A stretch of 64,000 nucleotides of DNA. Source: Formicarius rufipectus (lineage: Eukaryota; Chordata; Aves; Passeriformes; Formicariidae). The DNA is taken from positions 1,445,966-1,509,965 of the forward strand of contig VXAU01002296.1 of NCBI GenBank assembly GCA_013399695.1, written 5' to 3'. How positions within the stretch are numbered: the first letter of the stretch is position 1; each line of letters begins with the position of its first letter. The notes beneath the pieces were generated by a model. That model searched no databases. It had not been told where the DNA came from and saw only the letters and a list, made by a program, of their open reading frames with translations. Of the stretch, positions 38,860 to 52,939 are shown piece by piece. The position numbers were made by a program, and so were the translations under genes.

Positions 38860-39240
38860 AAAAGTTCACGCACTTTTTAAGTGCTGTGTTGACTTAACCG
38901 GTACCACTTCCCTGCCCTCCCCAGCTGCGGAGCCTGGTGCCATAGGTAACAAACAGCCTCTTCCCATGGCAACAGTGTCATGCCTGCGCACCAGGGGAGG
39001 GGGAGGACTCCGGTGAGCAAACCCGCCGCTGAGCCTCAGCTCGGGAAAGCAGCCAGGATGATGCAAAAAGTTTACAGGGGAAGCAGCAAAACAAACAGAA
39101 AGGAAACACAGCTACATGCCGGTAATTGTGAGGGGACAGCCCGAGCAGCATCACTGTTTCCCTCCCCATTAATGTCCCTAACACAAACCGCGCACCCCTC
39201 GGCCACCAGAGCTCTGTCCAGCATTGCTGTGCTCTTCAAT
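38860..39240. promoter_or_regulatory. CpG-clustered GC-rich segment, candidate regulatory element
   Basis: About 13 CpG dinucleotides in about 380 bp, far denser than the rest of the intergenic DNA. It holds two RFX/X-box-like half-sites: ggtgcc-ata-ggtaac (38936-38950), one mismatch from a full X-box, and ggcaac (38968-38973). A GC-rich block continues to about 40.0 kb with overlapping open frames on both strands but no gene I can name. Promoter or enhancer function is inference from composition only. Confidence 0.3.
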
Positions 39241-42200
39241 GCTCTCTTTATAACATTCTTGCATTTAAACAAAACGGACACCATTGAAGCCTGGCTCAAT
39301 AGCAGAAGTTCACTCAAATATTTTCATAAAGCGGGTTTGTTTAGGGAAAGACTTGGCCAGACAAGGAGACAGCTTGCTGAGGCTGTTGAATTGTGTTGTC
39401 CAAGATGTGTTGCCATGTTTGGGACTGACAGCAGATACTGCAAAATACCGGTTGACTCCCTGATAGCAGCAGGAGCAGCACAGGGCTGGAACACTGGGCG
39501 AGGCTGTGCCAGTGCCCCAGAGGGATGAATTTGCTCTGTGACCTCCCTTCGGGTTTGGGACACCCTCCTTCACAGGCAGTGCTGGTGCAAGTCTGCACTA
39601 GGAGCCAAGAGCAGCTTGCACAAGCACCAGCCCATCTCTGCTGCGCTGACATGTGCCAGGGCCAGCACCCTTATTCCCTGCAGGAACAGGCCTTGCCATA
39701 CAGCCTTTTCCTGTGCCAGGAATCTGAGTCAGAGCGAGATCCTGCTGCCTGTCTGGGACTGCCCAGAGAGGGCAGGAAAACATAGCCCTAGGTGCTCCCA
39801 GCCTGGTCCATCCCACAGTTTGTCTGTGCCACCACCGAGGCCATCAATTCCACTCAGAGCTGGAAACAGTAGGAGAAGCTGGGGAGAAGATTTGGGAGGG
39901 AAGGGTGCTGGAATCACCCTGATCCTGTGTTTCTGGGCAGGCACAAACAAAAACATCCTCAAGGGCAGATGTTTGGAAAGGAAGCAAAGCACGCAGTTCT
40001 ACTTCTGCTAAGTTATAACAGCCAAGGAAGCAGCTGAGCACAACATGCAAAGAACAAAACCTGCTCACCAAAGACCTTCACACTGCCTGAGTGAACAGCA
40101 ATATACCCCTCGTTTACCTTACCCTTCCCCCAAATCAGTCGTTCTTTGCTGATATTTTTTAAATGTTATTCATTTAAAAATGCACATAGGATTTGATGTC
40201 CATTTAAGTACTCTTCCAAAATTTCAGCATTTTGAGGGGAATTGCTATTGTATATTTCCAACTTTGTACGGAAATTCATTGTACATCCTCAGTTTTTTCA
40301 ATCTCATAAAACATCTCTGGTGGGTCATCTTGTCATACCACCTGTCCCTGAATTCCACACAGCTGAACTGTATTGTGGCATGTATGCTGTTAAAGCAGCA
40401 GACAAAATTATGAAGATTGGCTAAATGCATCCTGATACCATTTGAGCTGATTCAATGGATTAAAATTCAGAAGTGAGCAACAACGAGAGTCTGGAACAGC
40501 TTTTGTGCTAAAGTGCTTCAGAGAGGTTGTTAGATACCATTACAGAAAATCTCCTAACAGCCAGTGCTATGTGACAAACCCTACTTAAGTGAACATGATT
40601 CAAGTAGTCCTTCTCACTAACCATCCTGAGAATTGCACTGCAATGTGTTATCCTCTTGAAATGTTTTTGAGGAAGAAACGACAGGCCAGTTTTGCCAATA
40701 GCCTGAGCAGATGCAGTTTCTGTGCACTTTTCAGTCCATAGGGAATTTCAAGTGCTTTTATTTTTTCATATGCAAACTTTAAAACTCCAGCTGTGTTGTT
40801 GTCCCAGATAAGGTCAAGGGAAAATATGTGTTCTCCCTATGTTAAAGAATTTTCTAAGGCATTCATATAGGGAAATTCTTCTGCTTGCCTGGTAGGAAGG
40901 AGGGACTTGAATTTACTATAAAGGTAAGCGGTAGGATGTACTCTCTGAAGACCTTGAGAAAATCGCTAATACACTGTTAAAAACTCCTGATAAATTGAAT
41001 TTCCTATGAAGAATAGGGTTTTATTGAAACTTGGTCTGTAGTTTCTCCACTGACTCTTCACCCTCTCAAAGTGCTCTATGCAACTGTACCATAAAGGAAC
41101 CACTCTCATAGGTCTAGATGTGAAAGTTGTGCACTTGCTGAGATCCCACTGTTCAGATGTTTGGGATCTGAAGAGAGGGTAGAAACAGTGACCCCATGAT
41201 AGAAAGCTGATCCGTGAAAGAGCAGTAACAAGGAATTATGTGAAAAGGAGAGTTGTAGTGCAGGAGGCAGTAGCAGAAAAGGGCATGGGAAAAGAAAGGA
41301 GGAAAGAGAGAAGTGAGTTGTCAGCAAAATTACTCATCTGGAGTGCAGGAAATAGGGAAAACCTGATTTCCAGTCCTTATGACTTCTCACATACTGTGTT
41401 GCACAGATTCTTACTTCTTCCTCACTCCTCACTCCTCTGCAGTAACACAGTTTAAAGAAAAAAGGTAAAATGCACTCCTGCCTTCTCCTCCCACCCCCCC
41501 ATCTCATAAAATGGATGGGCAGTAATTATGCTCCTCTTTGAGTACTCGGCAGAGGTATACCATTAGGTGTTGCTCTATACATAATTACTAATTACTGAGT
41601 CCTGAGGCAGATGCCACAATGTTTTGTATTTGCACAGAAAGCTCCTGGGGGACTTTGCAGAGAAAAAAAAAAAATCAGCATTCAGTGGTGTTTGAGCATC
41701 CAGAGTTTAGGCAGCTGAACGGCCGAATTCAAAATCTGGTTTCTAGTTTACACACCTACAGTCCATGTCAGAACTTTCCCATGCCTCTCCAAACTTCAAA
41801 GTGCTTCACTTTGCACTGATAGCTATTATTTAATGAACTTAGGTATTTATATAATATTTATGAGAGGCTCTGTCATTTTAAGCTGAGTTGATTAAAGACA
41901 TGTATTACTAACACTAACATTATTTTGCTTCTATATACAGTTTTCATAAGAGGCAAACCTTGCTGAACTGCTAAGAAGGCAAAAGCTTTTTTACCATCCA
42001 AATGCCACCTATAGCCACTGTTAAATGTATTAATTAATTAAATGTATTAATTGGTTTCTTTGTTCTATAGGAAAACTAGCAAAACAAAGGAGTGGCAGTT
42101 TTGATGAGTACATCCAAAGTCACGAGGGAACTGCAGAAGAGGCAACACGTCTGTGTTGCAACCTTGGGAAACCTTATAGCCCCAAGGGACACAATTTTCA

Positions 42201-42593
42201 ACAGGATCCAACATTTTATTATAGGATCAGATGTTTAAATGAATCATTTCATCTGAACTGCTGCTAGTCATAAAGGTAGAGAAGATAAAACATATAATAA
42301 ATACATCTACATTGTAGGAAGAAGGAATGATGGTAGCACATGTAAGCTGGGATGAGTTTTCATAGCAAGAAAGACAGAGTAGCCTGGAGTGATGGAAAGT
42401 TGTTAAGCATATTAACAGCTACACAGTCTTGGACTCTGCTGTAGTTGACTGCATTTGTGTTTTGTGTGGAAAGCACAGCTGCAAGTTTTCACACCAAGAC
42501 TCTATTTCCTCCCTTTTGGGGAAAGGTAAGCTACTAACATGAACACATGTGATGTTGAAAATGTACAACTGCACTGCAAATTGAACTACAGGT

Positions 42594-42705
42594 AAAAAAA
42601 AACAAAACAAAACAAAACAAAAACAACCGAAAAAAAAAAACCAACAACAACAACAACAAAATACACCACCAAAACCAAAAACAAAACAAGACAAATACAT
42701 AAAAT
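42594..42705. repeat. (AAAAC)n / (CAA)n low-complexity tract
   Basis: About 110 bp with almost no G or T: AAAAC units, then CAA units, then mixed A/C words. It gives a false Phe/Cys/Leu-rich frame on the minus strand. Confidence 0.95.
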
Positions 42706-45700
42706 AAATAGGCAGGTCCAAAGTGCAGCATTTCCTGAAAGAGGTTAACTTACAGGAAAAGACATCTAAGGTCAAGAAGTATGATTTATGGCTGAATAGT
42801 TTGTGGCCAACAGAAAAATGCGGTGATGAAAACATAAAGACATAAAATATGACACTGTCAAGTTCACTTTCTTAATTCATTTTGTTCTAGTAGTTATTTG
42901 CCACAGGTTAGATGTGAGTGGTTGTGTGGGTGTCTAGAAAATGTATAAATTATTTGATCACCCAAATTCAGGTTTCAAATAATTTTCTCAAATACCCTCA
43001 TGATACTTCTTTTTTATATATATGTAGGATGCTTCTTCTTTTTAGATTGTTTTGTGGAGTTTAGCACTGAGCAGGATATGCACTAGTGACCCTGAAGTAT
43101 AATGCACTGTGAGAGGAAGGTGGGTTAAACACCTTGCTGGACCTGCCAGATTGCTCCATGAGAGGTACAGAGTGGTTTCCCCTTTCACAAAGCAGATACT
43201 CAAGTGATTGCAATGCTGTATGCCTCCTGGGTATAAAACCACAGTGCCCACTTCTTGAATGGTGTGCATGGTTCTGTTTTTTCTAATCTTAAAAAGATAT
43301 ATGAGATCTAGAAAACAAGCAAAGAAATGCTACCTATATGAACCTAGCCATAAAGAACAGCTTTTGTATCAGGAGTAAAGAAAGTTAAATGGACAAGCAT
43401 AATTCAGCTTGAGAACAAATCATATTGGTGGAGGTTTGACAACAATTTCTACAGTCACCAATGATGGTAAGAATGGACAGGGAAATGCCTTCCTTACCTG
43501 TGAAAGTGCTACTGCAGCTACAAGTTTACAGAGGTTTAGAAAGCAGCTACATCGATCACTGAAGAAACTACCTCCAGAAGAAAAGATCTCCACAAGAAAA
43601 GGCCACCAACGACTGTGGCACAAAAGAATGCTGCCTACAGCTACAGACACCCCTCAGTTGTGATAAGCTGGAAACAGAGAACAAGCTGGGCGAGTACTGT
43701 CAGACCTTTGCTTTGTCCCTACATGCTTCTCTTTGAGCCCGTGAGAGGACACTGAACTAGGCAGTTTGTTCATTAGGCTCAGAAGAGCAAGTCTAAGGTT
43801 TTTGCATCCACTTCCTGGAATGGGCTGAGTGGGGTCTTCCATATAGCAACTGAATAGCTGACAAGAACGGTATAATGGCCTAAACTCTATTTTAAACAAT
43901 GCTTTTTGGAACAAAGGAGTTCCACAGATTGGATGGACAGTTCTGCTTGGCATCACCGGTACCACTCCTATGTCATTTGTGCCACTACTGTAGCTCCTCC
44001 AGAGATCCTTCACAGCCCCAGGACACTCTTGCAGACTGCAGGTGCTTCCAGTCTGAAAGGCAGAAATACTTATGTCAGAGATGGTTCTGCCATCCAAATA
44101 CTTTGGGCACCACTGATGTGTGTACCAGATGGGTGGCTGGAGAACCAGATCCAGAAACTCTACTTCCAAGTATCCAGGGTAGAGTACAACAGACAGACTG
44201 ACCAACAACTGCGTAGCTAGACACGTGTTTTTTTAATTGAAACTATGGGTATATTCCCAATTACTGTAAGATGAATAAAAGAGGGACAAAGACCTTGTAG
44301 AATTATGTCTAGCCTACCAACCATCTCACAAAGATTGCTGATGTCAAAAGGAAGTAAGAAAAGTTGGGCTACTTTAAATAATTTACAGCAAGAGCCTGCA
44401 ATTGTGTCTCGGTGCTGGAGAGTTAACCATACAGAAATATGTTGCGCCTTTGAAAGAAAATTTACTTACTAATCCTGTGGATTTTAGATCTTTTTGTTAA
44501 AGGACTTCAAACAGAACATAGAGTATTTAAATAAGATGAAAAGAGATGTGTGGGTACTTAATATCTTTAGGGGAAAAAAAACCCAAACCTTTAACAAATT
44601 TTGAGTACTCGAAGGCTTCAAAGTGGAGAAAATACGACTTAATGCTTTATTTGACCAGAGTTATCAAAATGCCCAGCCAGTACACTGTGACTTCATATGA
44701 AACTCCCCATATTGAGCCCCTAATCCTAAAACTGAGATTACAGATTGAATCAAACCAAGGCATTCAACAGACCCCAAACCCCAAGGTGGCAGAGGTGATG
44801 CATCTATGAGCCACTGTAGACATCAATACTACAGGTGGATACATAATTACTTACCAAACTGGAACAACAACAAAATCATTACTTCTTAGCAATTCTTCAC
44901 TATGAAAAACATTCCTAATTTTAGGCCTGACTGAAGTTCCAGTTACAGCCATATAACCACCTCACAGGAAATTTTTGCTTTCCCTACATTTATTGAAATT
45001 GAGATCCATAAAGTTATTGAATTCATTCTCCTGAACAATGTTTTTGGTTATTTTCCAGCCCCATGTTGGAGAACTTATTTGTGAACAAGCCTTTCTTCAC
45101 TCAGACTTAGACACATCAGCAATCAGATGTAGACATGAGTAATAATTCATCAATAAACTATTTTCAAGCCTTTTTTTTTACCTTGTCAGTCAGTGGCTAA
45201 CGTAATTAGAGAGAATTCCACAGCACTGGAGTCAGGGGTGGTTCTATCTTTCATTAGAGTGCTTTTGGGGCTTTTAGTAATTAACCTAGGATGAGATTAT
45301 GATTGTGAGTGGCACTAATGAGACAGGATGCTCTTGGGGTGGGCAGGACTAGTATCCATAATGCTGTTATAGGTAATGCTTCAGCAAGCACAGAAGATTC
45401 ATTATGTTCAAGGTGTCAGTAAAGACAGCAATGTCATTTTCATCACCCTACCCTGAAATTATTTGTTCATCTACTAAGTCTGTCAGCACAGCCTGCAAAT
45501 CTCAGAGAGGGGTGACTTTGGTGGGTGCTGACATTGCCAGCTGCCTTAGGGAAGATCCTCCACAATGATATTCCCATTTCAGAGTCCAGTTTGTCCTAAC
45601 AGTTATTTTGTGCATTTCAAGCACTCCAGAATATCCATTATCTATACAAGATCATAAGAAGCCTTATAGACCTTGCTTTTTCAACATGCAAGACAGATTT

Positions 45701-47636
45701 TTTTTTCCTGCTCTTTGTATCTTCCGAAGAGCGTGCAGCAAAAGTGTCAAGATTACTCCCTTTTGCCTTGCTAAACTGCAAGAAGGGCAATGTGTTGGCT
45801 GTAGGAGATGGAGAAAGCATCCAAAGTAATTCAGAGAGCAGGAACTGACAAAAGCTGGAAGCATCTGGGTTCTTTCCAGCTTCTAAACCTGTAGCTGCAG
45901 GATCTAAATACTTCAGTGGTGAATACCTCCTTCTGGAAAATCCCCATTACATAAATGGAAAATAGTACATAGGCACACATGGAGGTTCACACCACTAAAG
46001 GAATGATGAGTACTCATAAATGTATTTGAAAATATTTCTCCTCATTTTTTCTGGATACACAAAGTATCAGGGAACTAGAGCAATCATTTTGCCCAGAACA
46101 AACCATTGGAGAGCTTCTATTACACACTGCAGTGGTGTGCATGCAGCTGTTATCTTTGTACATTGTTTTCTCAGAATTATGTTTTCTGTCTTGTTCATAG
46201 CAAGTATCTCTGCTAATAAAGAATCCTGGAAAAAAATCACATTGGAAAGTGAGTAGTTTTTTTCTGTGTGTGCTCTACAACATGGTGTCATGCATTTAAG
46301 CTAAATTAGGCCAGTTAATAAAATGATAGAGTACTAATGAGAAGAAAGCCAGGTCATTATATGAATATTATGGATAAAATGCATGACTGTACAAAATGAA
46401 GGCATTTAAAAGTAGTCTTTAACTTAACTGAAATCCCAGGGAGTAGCAGAGAATAGATGTAGTAACTCTATTCCTCAGGTTCACCCTGGTGCTGCATCTA
46501 AATGATTGATTTAGATATCCACATAGGAAAACAGGGCTGTATGATTATTGAATTAAGAATAAGCACACCCAGCAAGAGTTTACCACCCCCAAAAATGACA
46601 AATTAGAGTGCATTTTTTTAAAACACATAATAGTGAATCCTCTGTTAAGCTTATAATTAATGAGTTATATTCATGGATCACCCAGGTACTATAGAGTTGC
46701 ACAAGGCTAGTCTCTGTTTGTAAAGTGTAAACCTATGATGTTCTGGCACAAGCCATTTTGTGTCCAAACCAGCCAAATATTTACTTGAAAATCTCCACTG
46801 ATAAATTCTCCTCTCCCCTGGGGCTCTCTGAGCAGCTGCATGCAAGCAGGGGACTGCCCATGACACTGACTTTCTAGGGAAAACTCCAGCTGAATGCTTT
46901 CTGCAAAACTAAGACAGCTTTAAAAGGAAACTGAGAGGTCCCTTGAAGGGTGATTCCTCCCAGCAGCTGCTCAGAACACACAAGCACGGCTACCTCAGCA
47001 CTCAGTCACTGCCCTCGCCCCTCCAACAGCGCTGGGAGTCCTGACACCACTCCCCCCAACCTGCAGCAGACAACCAAGCAGCAAAATATAATTACAAATG
47101 ACCACATGTACTTTAAGGGAAGCAAAAGCATAAAATAAAAGAAAAAGCATCTTGAAGATAAATGTTTCTCAGTGACAGGCAAAATGATTGCAATGTATGA
47201 AGCCCATGAATAATTTTGAGATCTTCAGTCAGATAGATAAAATATTATTTCATGTAAGTTATGATTACTTTGCATTTGAAATAGCTTTGTAATTTCCTGT
47301 CTAATGTTACCCTTAGGTCACTTCTATATTACTGCTTTTCAATTGTCTTTTATTTTTCTTCTTGAACATAAATATGTTTTTAATTATTTTTTCATCTGAT
47401 GTATCTCCCCACACAATTCTTCAGATTGAATCTTATTTTTATATTTCCTGCCCACATTTCTACAGGTAGAAGTTTATTGCCTCCTAAAGCTGAAAACAAA
47501 CAAACAAAAAAAAAACCAACAGTTTGTGTCATGTGTTTAAATTTATATCTGAAAACTCATAGCCCTTGCTATGAGCACTTTTCAAAATACGTTAGGAAGA
47601 TGCCCCAAATTCACTATCATGCACTGAGTCACACTT

Positions 47637-47658
47637 AAAAAAAAAAAAAAAAAAAAAG
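47637..47658. repeat. Poly(A) tract
   Basis: 22 consecutive A. Confidence 0.97.
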
Positions 47659-48095
47659 GGGAGAGACTTTATAGTCAAATACTGAAGTCTAAAAAACCCT
47701 TCGAATTGCAAGGCATATTCATGCCAAAAGGAGGTGGGTGAAATGCATCTCTACCAGGCTAGGTGATGGAGACTTCCAAGGTTAGTGGTGCTCCAGGAAA
47801 ATTCTCTGGCTTTGCTGTTTACTCCTTGTGAAATGAAATCACACAATCTCAGAGCACAGCCATAAAGCTATAGAGCCATAAAAAAACCAGCAGGTAAGGG
47901 CAAGGAAGCCCTCAAGAGGAAAGTCAGACCTCTGACCAGCATCCAGCCATGGAACAGGCAAGCCTCCCAGGCAGTACCAGCAAGGGGACCAAGAGTGTCC
48001 CTCAGCCACCATCTCTACATCATCTCAAGCAAAACTGTCCTTGAGCGACTACAGAGCTTGACCTGTCCTAAAGTCTACAGATTCAAAACACTAGA

Positions 48096-48561
48096 TGTGG
48101 CAGTCGGCACGGTCCCAGATTGTGGGGGGTCAATCAGGAACAACTTTATTGAAACTATAACAGCCTATATATGCTCAGTAAATGAATATTCATCCCAGGG
48201 TTTGACTTATGCTAAACATGGGGGGAGGTGTTACAACTATGGGATAACACACCATTAACTATAGAGAGACACATGGTAATGGACATATTAGCAATACAAT
48301 GACAAGTTCAGGGTGTATCCCCAAAGTCGAGGCAGTTTCATACATCTGGGAGACAGGGAGGCGACAGTTTTGCAGCCTTTTATCTGTCAAGAGATGTCTA
48401 TTCAGGGTTCTCCCAAGGTCTCCTCGACATTCCTGTTAACTCCTTTGTTGCCAAGCACTTTTGTATTCCAACAACTGGAGTTTTCACTTCTTGAGCTTCC
48501 CTTAGCTGAAAGACACATGGCAGTTATCACGTGAAAAATCAGGAACTTCCTCACTCCTACA
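48096..48561 (-). mobile_element. Endogenous-retrovirus LTR, solo-like (antisense)
   Basis: On the minus strand it starts TGTAGGAGTGAGG and ends CGACTGCCACA, a TG...CA pair 466 bp apart. Internal signals in the right order for an LTR: a TATA-like GATAAAAGG at about 48378-48386 and the poly(A) signal AATAAA (complement of 48145-48150), followed by a short U5 with a C-run. No gag/pol/env sequence lies on either side, consistent with a solo LTR. I could not find a clean target-site duplication, so edges may be off by a few bases. Confidence 0.75.
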
Positions 48562-48682
48562 TGCAGCACCTGCATTTAGACTTCAGTGAGGTTGCACACA
48601 ACCAAACCTGATAATAAGTCTTACAGGGACTGCTTCACTGCCTGACCATTTAGCATTATCATCATATTATGATCAGGCATAC

Positions 48683-48777
48683 GGTGTGATTCTTGGGGCT
48701 GTCCTGCGCAGGGTCAAGAGTTGGACTCAATGATCCTTTTGGGTCCCTTCCAACTCAGAATATCCTGTGATCCTGTG
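48683..48777 (+). mobile_element. CR1-X type 3' tail fragment
   Basis: 'ggtgtgattcttggggctg', 'gttggactcaatgatcc', 'gggtcccttccaactc' and the tail 'tatcctgtgatcctgtg'. Only about 95 bp remain. It could equally be the tail of a SINE that lost its head, since TguSINE1 shares this end. Confidence 0.85.
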
Positions 48778-51593
48778 CTCCTTCCCTTCAGTCACTTTTC
48801 AGTCTGAGTTACATTGATCATCTCAGCAAAAGTTCAAATTAGAATTTAAATTCAGAGAAATCTTCTCTATTTAACTGGGAGTGACTGAGGGTACAGTGTA
48901 ACTTGAATTGTTTTAATATTTCTACTAGTGAAAAAGTTAAAACAAGCAAACATTAAAAAAGAAAATACTGGAGTCCACAGGAATAAGAACTTTTCTAGTT
49001 TCTCTACAGGGTTTATTTTCAGTTGGTTGGTTTTTAAAAATAAAATAAAATATATGTCATAACCGTTTGAAAATCTATAATTAACCTTTCTAAAATGGAT
49101 GCCATTTCAAGCAGATGGGTAAATAGTATTTAAAAGCAGATACTTGATTAAAACTCTTCAGGGGCTATTAAATTGACTGTCACACTCTCCCATCTGTGCA
49201 AGAGATGAGCAGAGCTATACAGTGAATTGCTTTCATGCTTGCTTCTCAGTCATTTTAAGTGAACTGAGGCTGGGATGGGCTATTTACTTTTCTCAGGTTT
49301 CTGTTTGCTTAGTTTTCCTCAATCCATCAACTTCTGTGTATTCTTTCATTTTCAAGGCCACAGATTCCCTAATGAAGTGTATTAATTTAGGAGCACCAGA
49401 AAGATGTTCTAAAATGTCCAACTGGCTGCCCTGGGAATCACTGCAGCAGTTTAATAAGCCTCAGTTTTCTCTCACTAATCTAAAATAAGACTTGGAACAG
49501 GGTATTTGCCAGTTGTTGTACATTTACTGCCCTAAATACATTTTTTATTGTCAATGAAGCACCATGAAGAGCCTACAGCCTTATTTGGATAAAACTTTAC
49601 ACCCTGACATATCAGATCTCTTTTTTATTTGCATGTCTATTTGCTTTGTTCACTTATTTTTATTGGATCCAGATATCAGCAGTTTGCTGTATTCCTTTAA
49701 TTAGTACAAATTGTTATATGCCTGGAAAAATCAGATTTAGTTCCTCTATGGTGGGAGACATTTTAGAATACTGGCAAGTAAAAATGTTGCCATGAGACTG
49801 TCTTTCCACCCCAAAAGAATTCATAATTAATTACCATACATCAAAAGGCTATGAAGCCTGACACATATCACGGCTCCAGCATTTCTAAGGTGCACATTAT
49901 TTGGCTTTGCATAGGAAACTCTCAGTCACATATCAGTCATACTTTAGCCAAAAATAATTCAACTGCTCAGCTTTAAACTAGGTTAAATCTCCACCCTTTT
50001 CAGCAAGCTTTTTTAACAAGACTCTGCACACTTCCTCTCCCTGAAGTCCCTCACTGAAGAATAACAGTGGCCATAGCAGAAGCAGTAGTTTCCTCCCTGC
50101 TTAAGGGCCAGGCACCTGCCCAGTCCTGACCTGCAATGTCCTGTCCTGCACATTTGGTTGATGCCAATATCCTGCTTCTGCCAGAAGTGAGTCTTCAGGC
50201 CTTGATCATGTCACTTGCTCTAATGTTCATCTCCAGAGGGATCTGCAGGAGGGGCTCAAGTCTACAGAGTAGTTCTCTGTGTGTCCCTGCTGTCTGTGTC
50301 CCCTGGGGATGGCTCCTTCCCTGCCAGCAACACCTGCAATTCCATGGCTCCTGCTGGCATGGTGCAAGGGTAGCCCAGCACCCATTTTCCTCACTTCTGC
50401 AATCCAAGGCAAAACTGCATCATTCATGTCTTTCATCATGTTAGGAATGCCCATGACAGTAAACCCTCAGTACCCTATAACTGGGAACATCCTGGTTCCA
50501 TGCTGTAGAGTAGGAGGAAGAGGCTGATGATGGAGTGTCTGTTAGACTCAGAAACACAATGGTCATACAAGTCTAAACAGAAGCACCAAAGCTGACCAAA
50601 ACTGCAGGTTTTGAGATTCCAGGTTTCGCATTTTAAATTATATTCTCTCCACCAATAATGATAGTAGCCAAAAAATAAATGTGTTCTTTTAGCTCAGTTC
50701 AGGTCCCAAAACATCATACCTGCTCACAGAACAAATGATTCAGGAGAAGTACAGAATGCAGATAACATCCTCCAATGTATCTGTCTGCAAAAATAACATT
50801 TAACTAAATCTGACAAGAAAGCAACTGAAACAGTGCTTGGCAAACTTGCACCATGCCATATTCTTCAGTTTCACTTTAGGAGTCTGTAATTTCACAAATA
50901 AGACTGCTTCATGTGAATGCAACTGCAAATATGTTGGTGAAAGTGACTACCCTCCGCAAGTCGCTGATGGATATTCATTCACAGTCTACGATCTGATAAG
51001 AATATTGTGCCTTTTTGGGGAAGGCTGCATGTTTATTCCATATCATTTACTGTTGCTCTCAGAGTACTGCAGGAAGAATATCTGGGAGCTGCTGTCACAG
51101 TGGGACCTGAAGACAAAGTCAGGATGATCTGGCCAAAGACAGGCTTCTCTTCCTTCCCTTGAACAAAATCCTAAGCTTGCTTGCCATTTGCTTTGTGGCG
51201 ATGGTCACAGGGGAAATTCCCAGTCAATGGCCATCTGAGGGCATCATGATAATAAAAAGTAGTTTTCACAACAGACAACTTCTGATCCACTCCTCCACAT
51301 CTTCCCAAGTTATAATTGATACCTATTTAGAATAAGAATTATGAATTCTCATCTTCCCTCCTCTACTGAACGGTAACAGCAGTTCAGTGCCTTTGTTAAT
51401 CTTCATCAGCAAGCAGCTAATTCTCCTGTAAGAGATTACACATTTTATTAGAGATGGAGAAACTACATCAGATTCAATAATCTCAGACACTACTTTATCC
51501 TGTGCAAAATTATTTGTCACTTAAAGCTGTACCATCACTGTGATAGAATCACTCCAACCAAAGTAATTCATCCTTTCAAAGTACTATGTGGTC
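48778..51593. other. Intergenic, no gene recognised
   Basis: No clear repeat. Overlapping short frames at 50.1-50.5 kb sit in a locally GC-richer patch on both strands and show no coding signature. Frame 50837-51127 is Cys-rich at its start but has no family match. Confidence 0.5.
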
Positions 51594-51664
51594 ATAGGTT
51601 GGACGATGATCCCAGAGGTCTTTTCCAACTTAATTGATTCTGAGATTCTGTGATTCTGTGATTG
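51594..51664 (+). mobile_element. CR1 3' tail fragment
   Basis: 'ataggttggacgatgatcc', 'agaggtcttttccaac' and the tail 'gagattctgtgattctgtg'. About 70 bp, extreme 5' truncation. Confidence 0.85.
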
Positions 51665-52939
51665 CGCAGCCGTCCCAATATACTTCTTTGCCTAGTATCC
51701 TGCACTTCTACTTAGCATTGCCTAAAGGTTCAGAAAATAGACAGGTTTTTTTTCTCTATTTGAAAAATACTCATCTTGGTACAAAACCTGTAATTACTGC
51801 CTGTAAACATATTATGAAACACCTATCCATGGCTTGCTCACTTCCCATTCACACTCCCATGTCTGCTTTCCAGTGTGATGTTTTTCACCTCACAACAAAA
51901 ATTAAGATAGGGAAGAGAGTAAGAAAATATAAGAAATACAAACGTCAGTAAACCAAACTTGACTGGAGAGCCTTACTGCAAGAAATGTGTTGTATATATT
52001 TACTTATGAGGTTTTGACATGCACCTGCTATAGGCCACTTGAAAATGTGTTGTTCCCTGTCTATACTGTGAACAAGGTGGTGTATAGGGTGTTATAACTA
52101 CATATTAGCTTATTTGATAAAAACATTTGGTTCTGCTGACAGAGAGAGTGCTGCTGAGCATGGAGTCAAGTGTGAAACTGACACACCATTGATGTAACAA
52201 AAGGAAAACTATTTTCTTCCTTGGAAATTGCCTTCAACACTTTTATTGTGTTTTAACCTTCTTAGAATATTTCCTTTCAAGAACATTTTGAATTCTTGCA
52301 TTATAAATCCAGAGTCTTCTAGTTTTTATAGGAGATGTTAAAGCCATACTCTATATTATAATGCAAGAATCGCTGAGGATGAGTCATATCTGTATGACTA
52401 TTCTCAGGTTATTTTATATTGACTTACTTCTAAGGTGAACAAAGGAATCTAGGTCAATGAGGAAATTCAGGAATACTTACTGTATTTTTTTGTAGACTGG
52501 ATTACATAGTAAGTATTTGGAAAATGAAATGTCTGGGAATCTCCAAAGATACAGACTGCAAGATGTTAGTTTTAAAATTCAGAACTCCATTGTATCAGTG
52601 ATTTTGTTTACATATCCTGGGAACTGGAGCAAAAAGGAAGATATTGGGAGAATTTTAAAAGCTCTTGGAATGGAAGATGAGCTTGAGAGATGCCTCCTAA
52701 ACAGAAAGTCTGACACTGACTAGCTGTTTGGAAGGAATTTGGTCCTCTGGACAGGGGAGAAGTAAGCAGAGATGAGGAGATATGTGGGTCATCTACTGGT
52801 TTGCAGATAAACTCTTTCTGAAGTGTTCTTGCTCTGAATAGGGCAGGGTTTATGTGAAGAGAGAGTATCTTTAATAAGTAATTTGTGATTAAGTGCTGTT
52901 AGAGAACACGTAAGGTTGAGAGGCTGCACTCAAAGGGTA
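51665..52939. other. Intergenic, no gene recognised
   Basis: AT-rich DNA with a T-tract near 51746. No repeat family or exon-like element seen. Confidence 0.5.

Larger units (their letters stand above)
40020..48095. other. Intergenic, mostly unique sequence
   Basis: Eight kb with simple repeats at 42594 and 47637 but no recognisable CR1 or LTR. The minus-strand frame 43654-44208 (184 codons) is the longest non-repeat frame in the window, yet it overlaps two other open frames and matches nothing I know. C-rich run near 41492. Confidence 0.5.
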
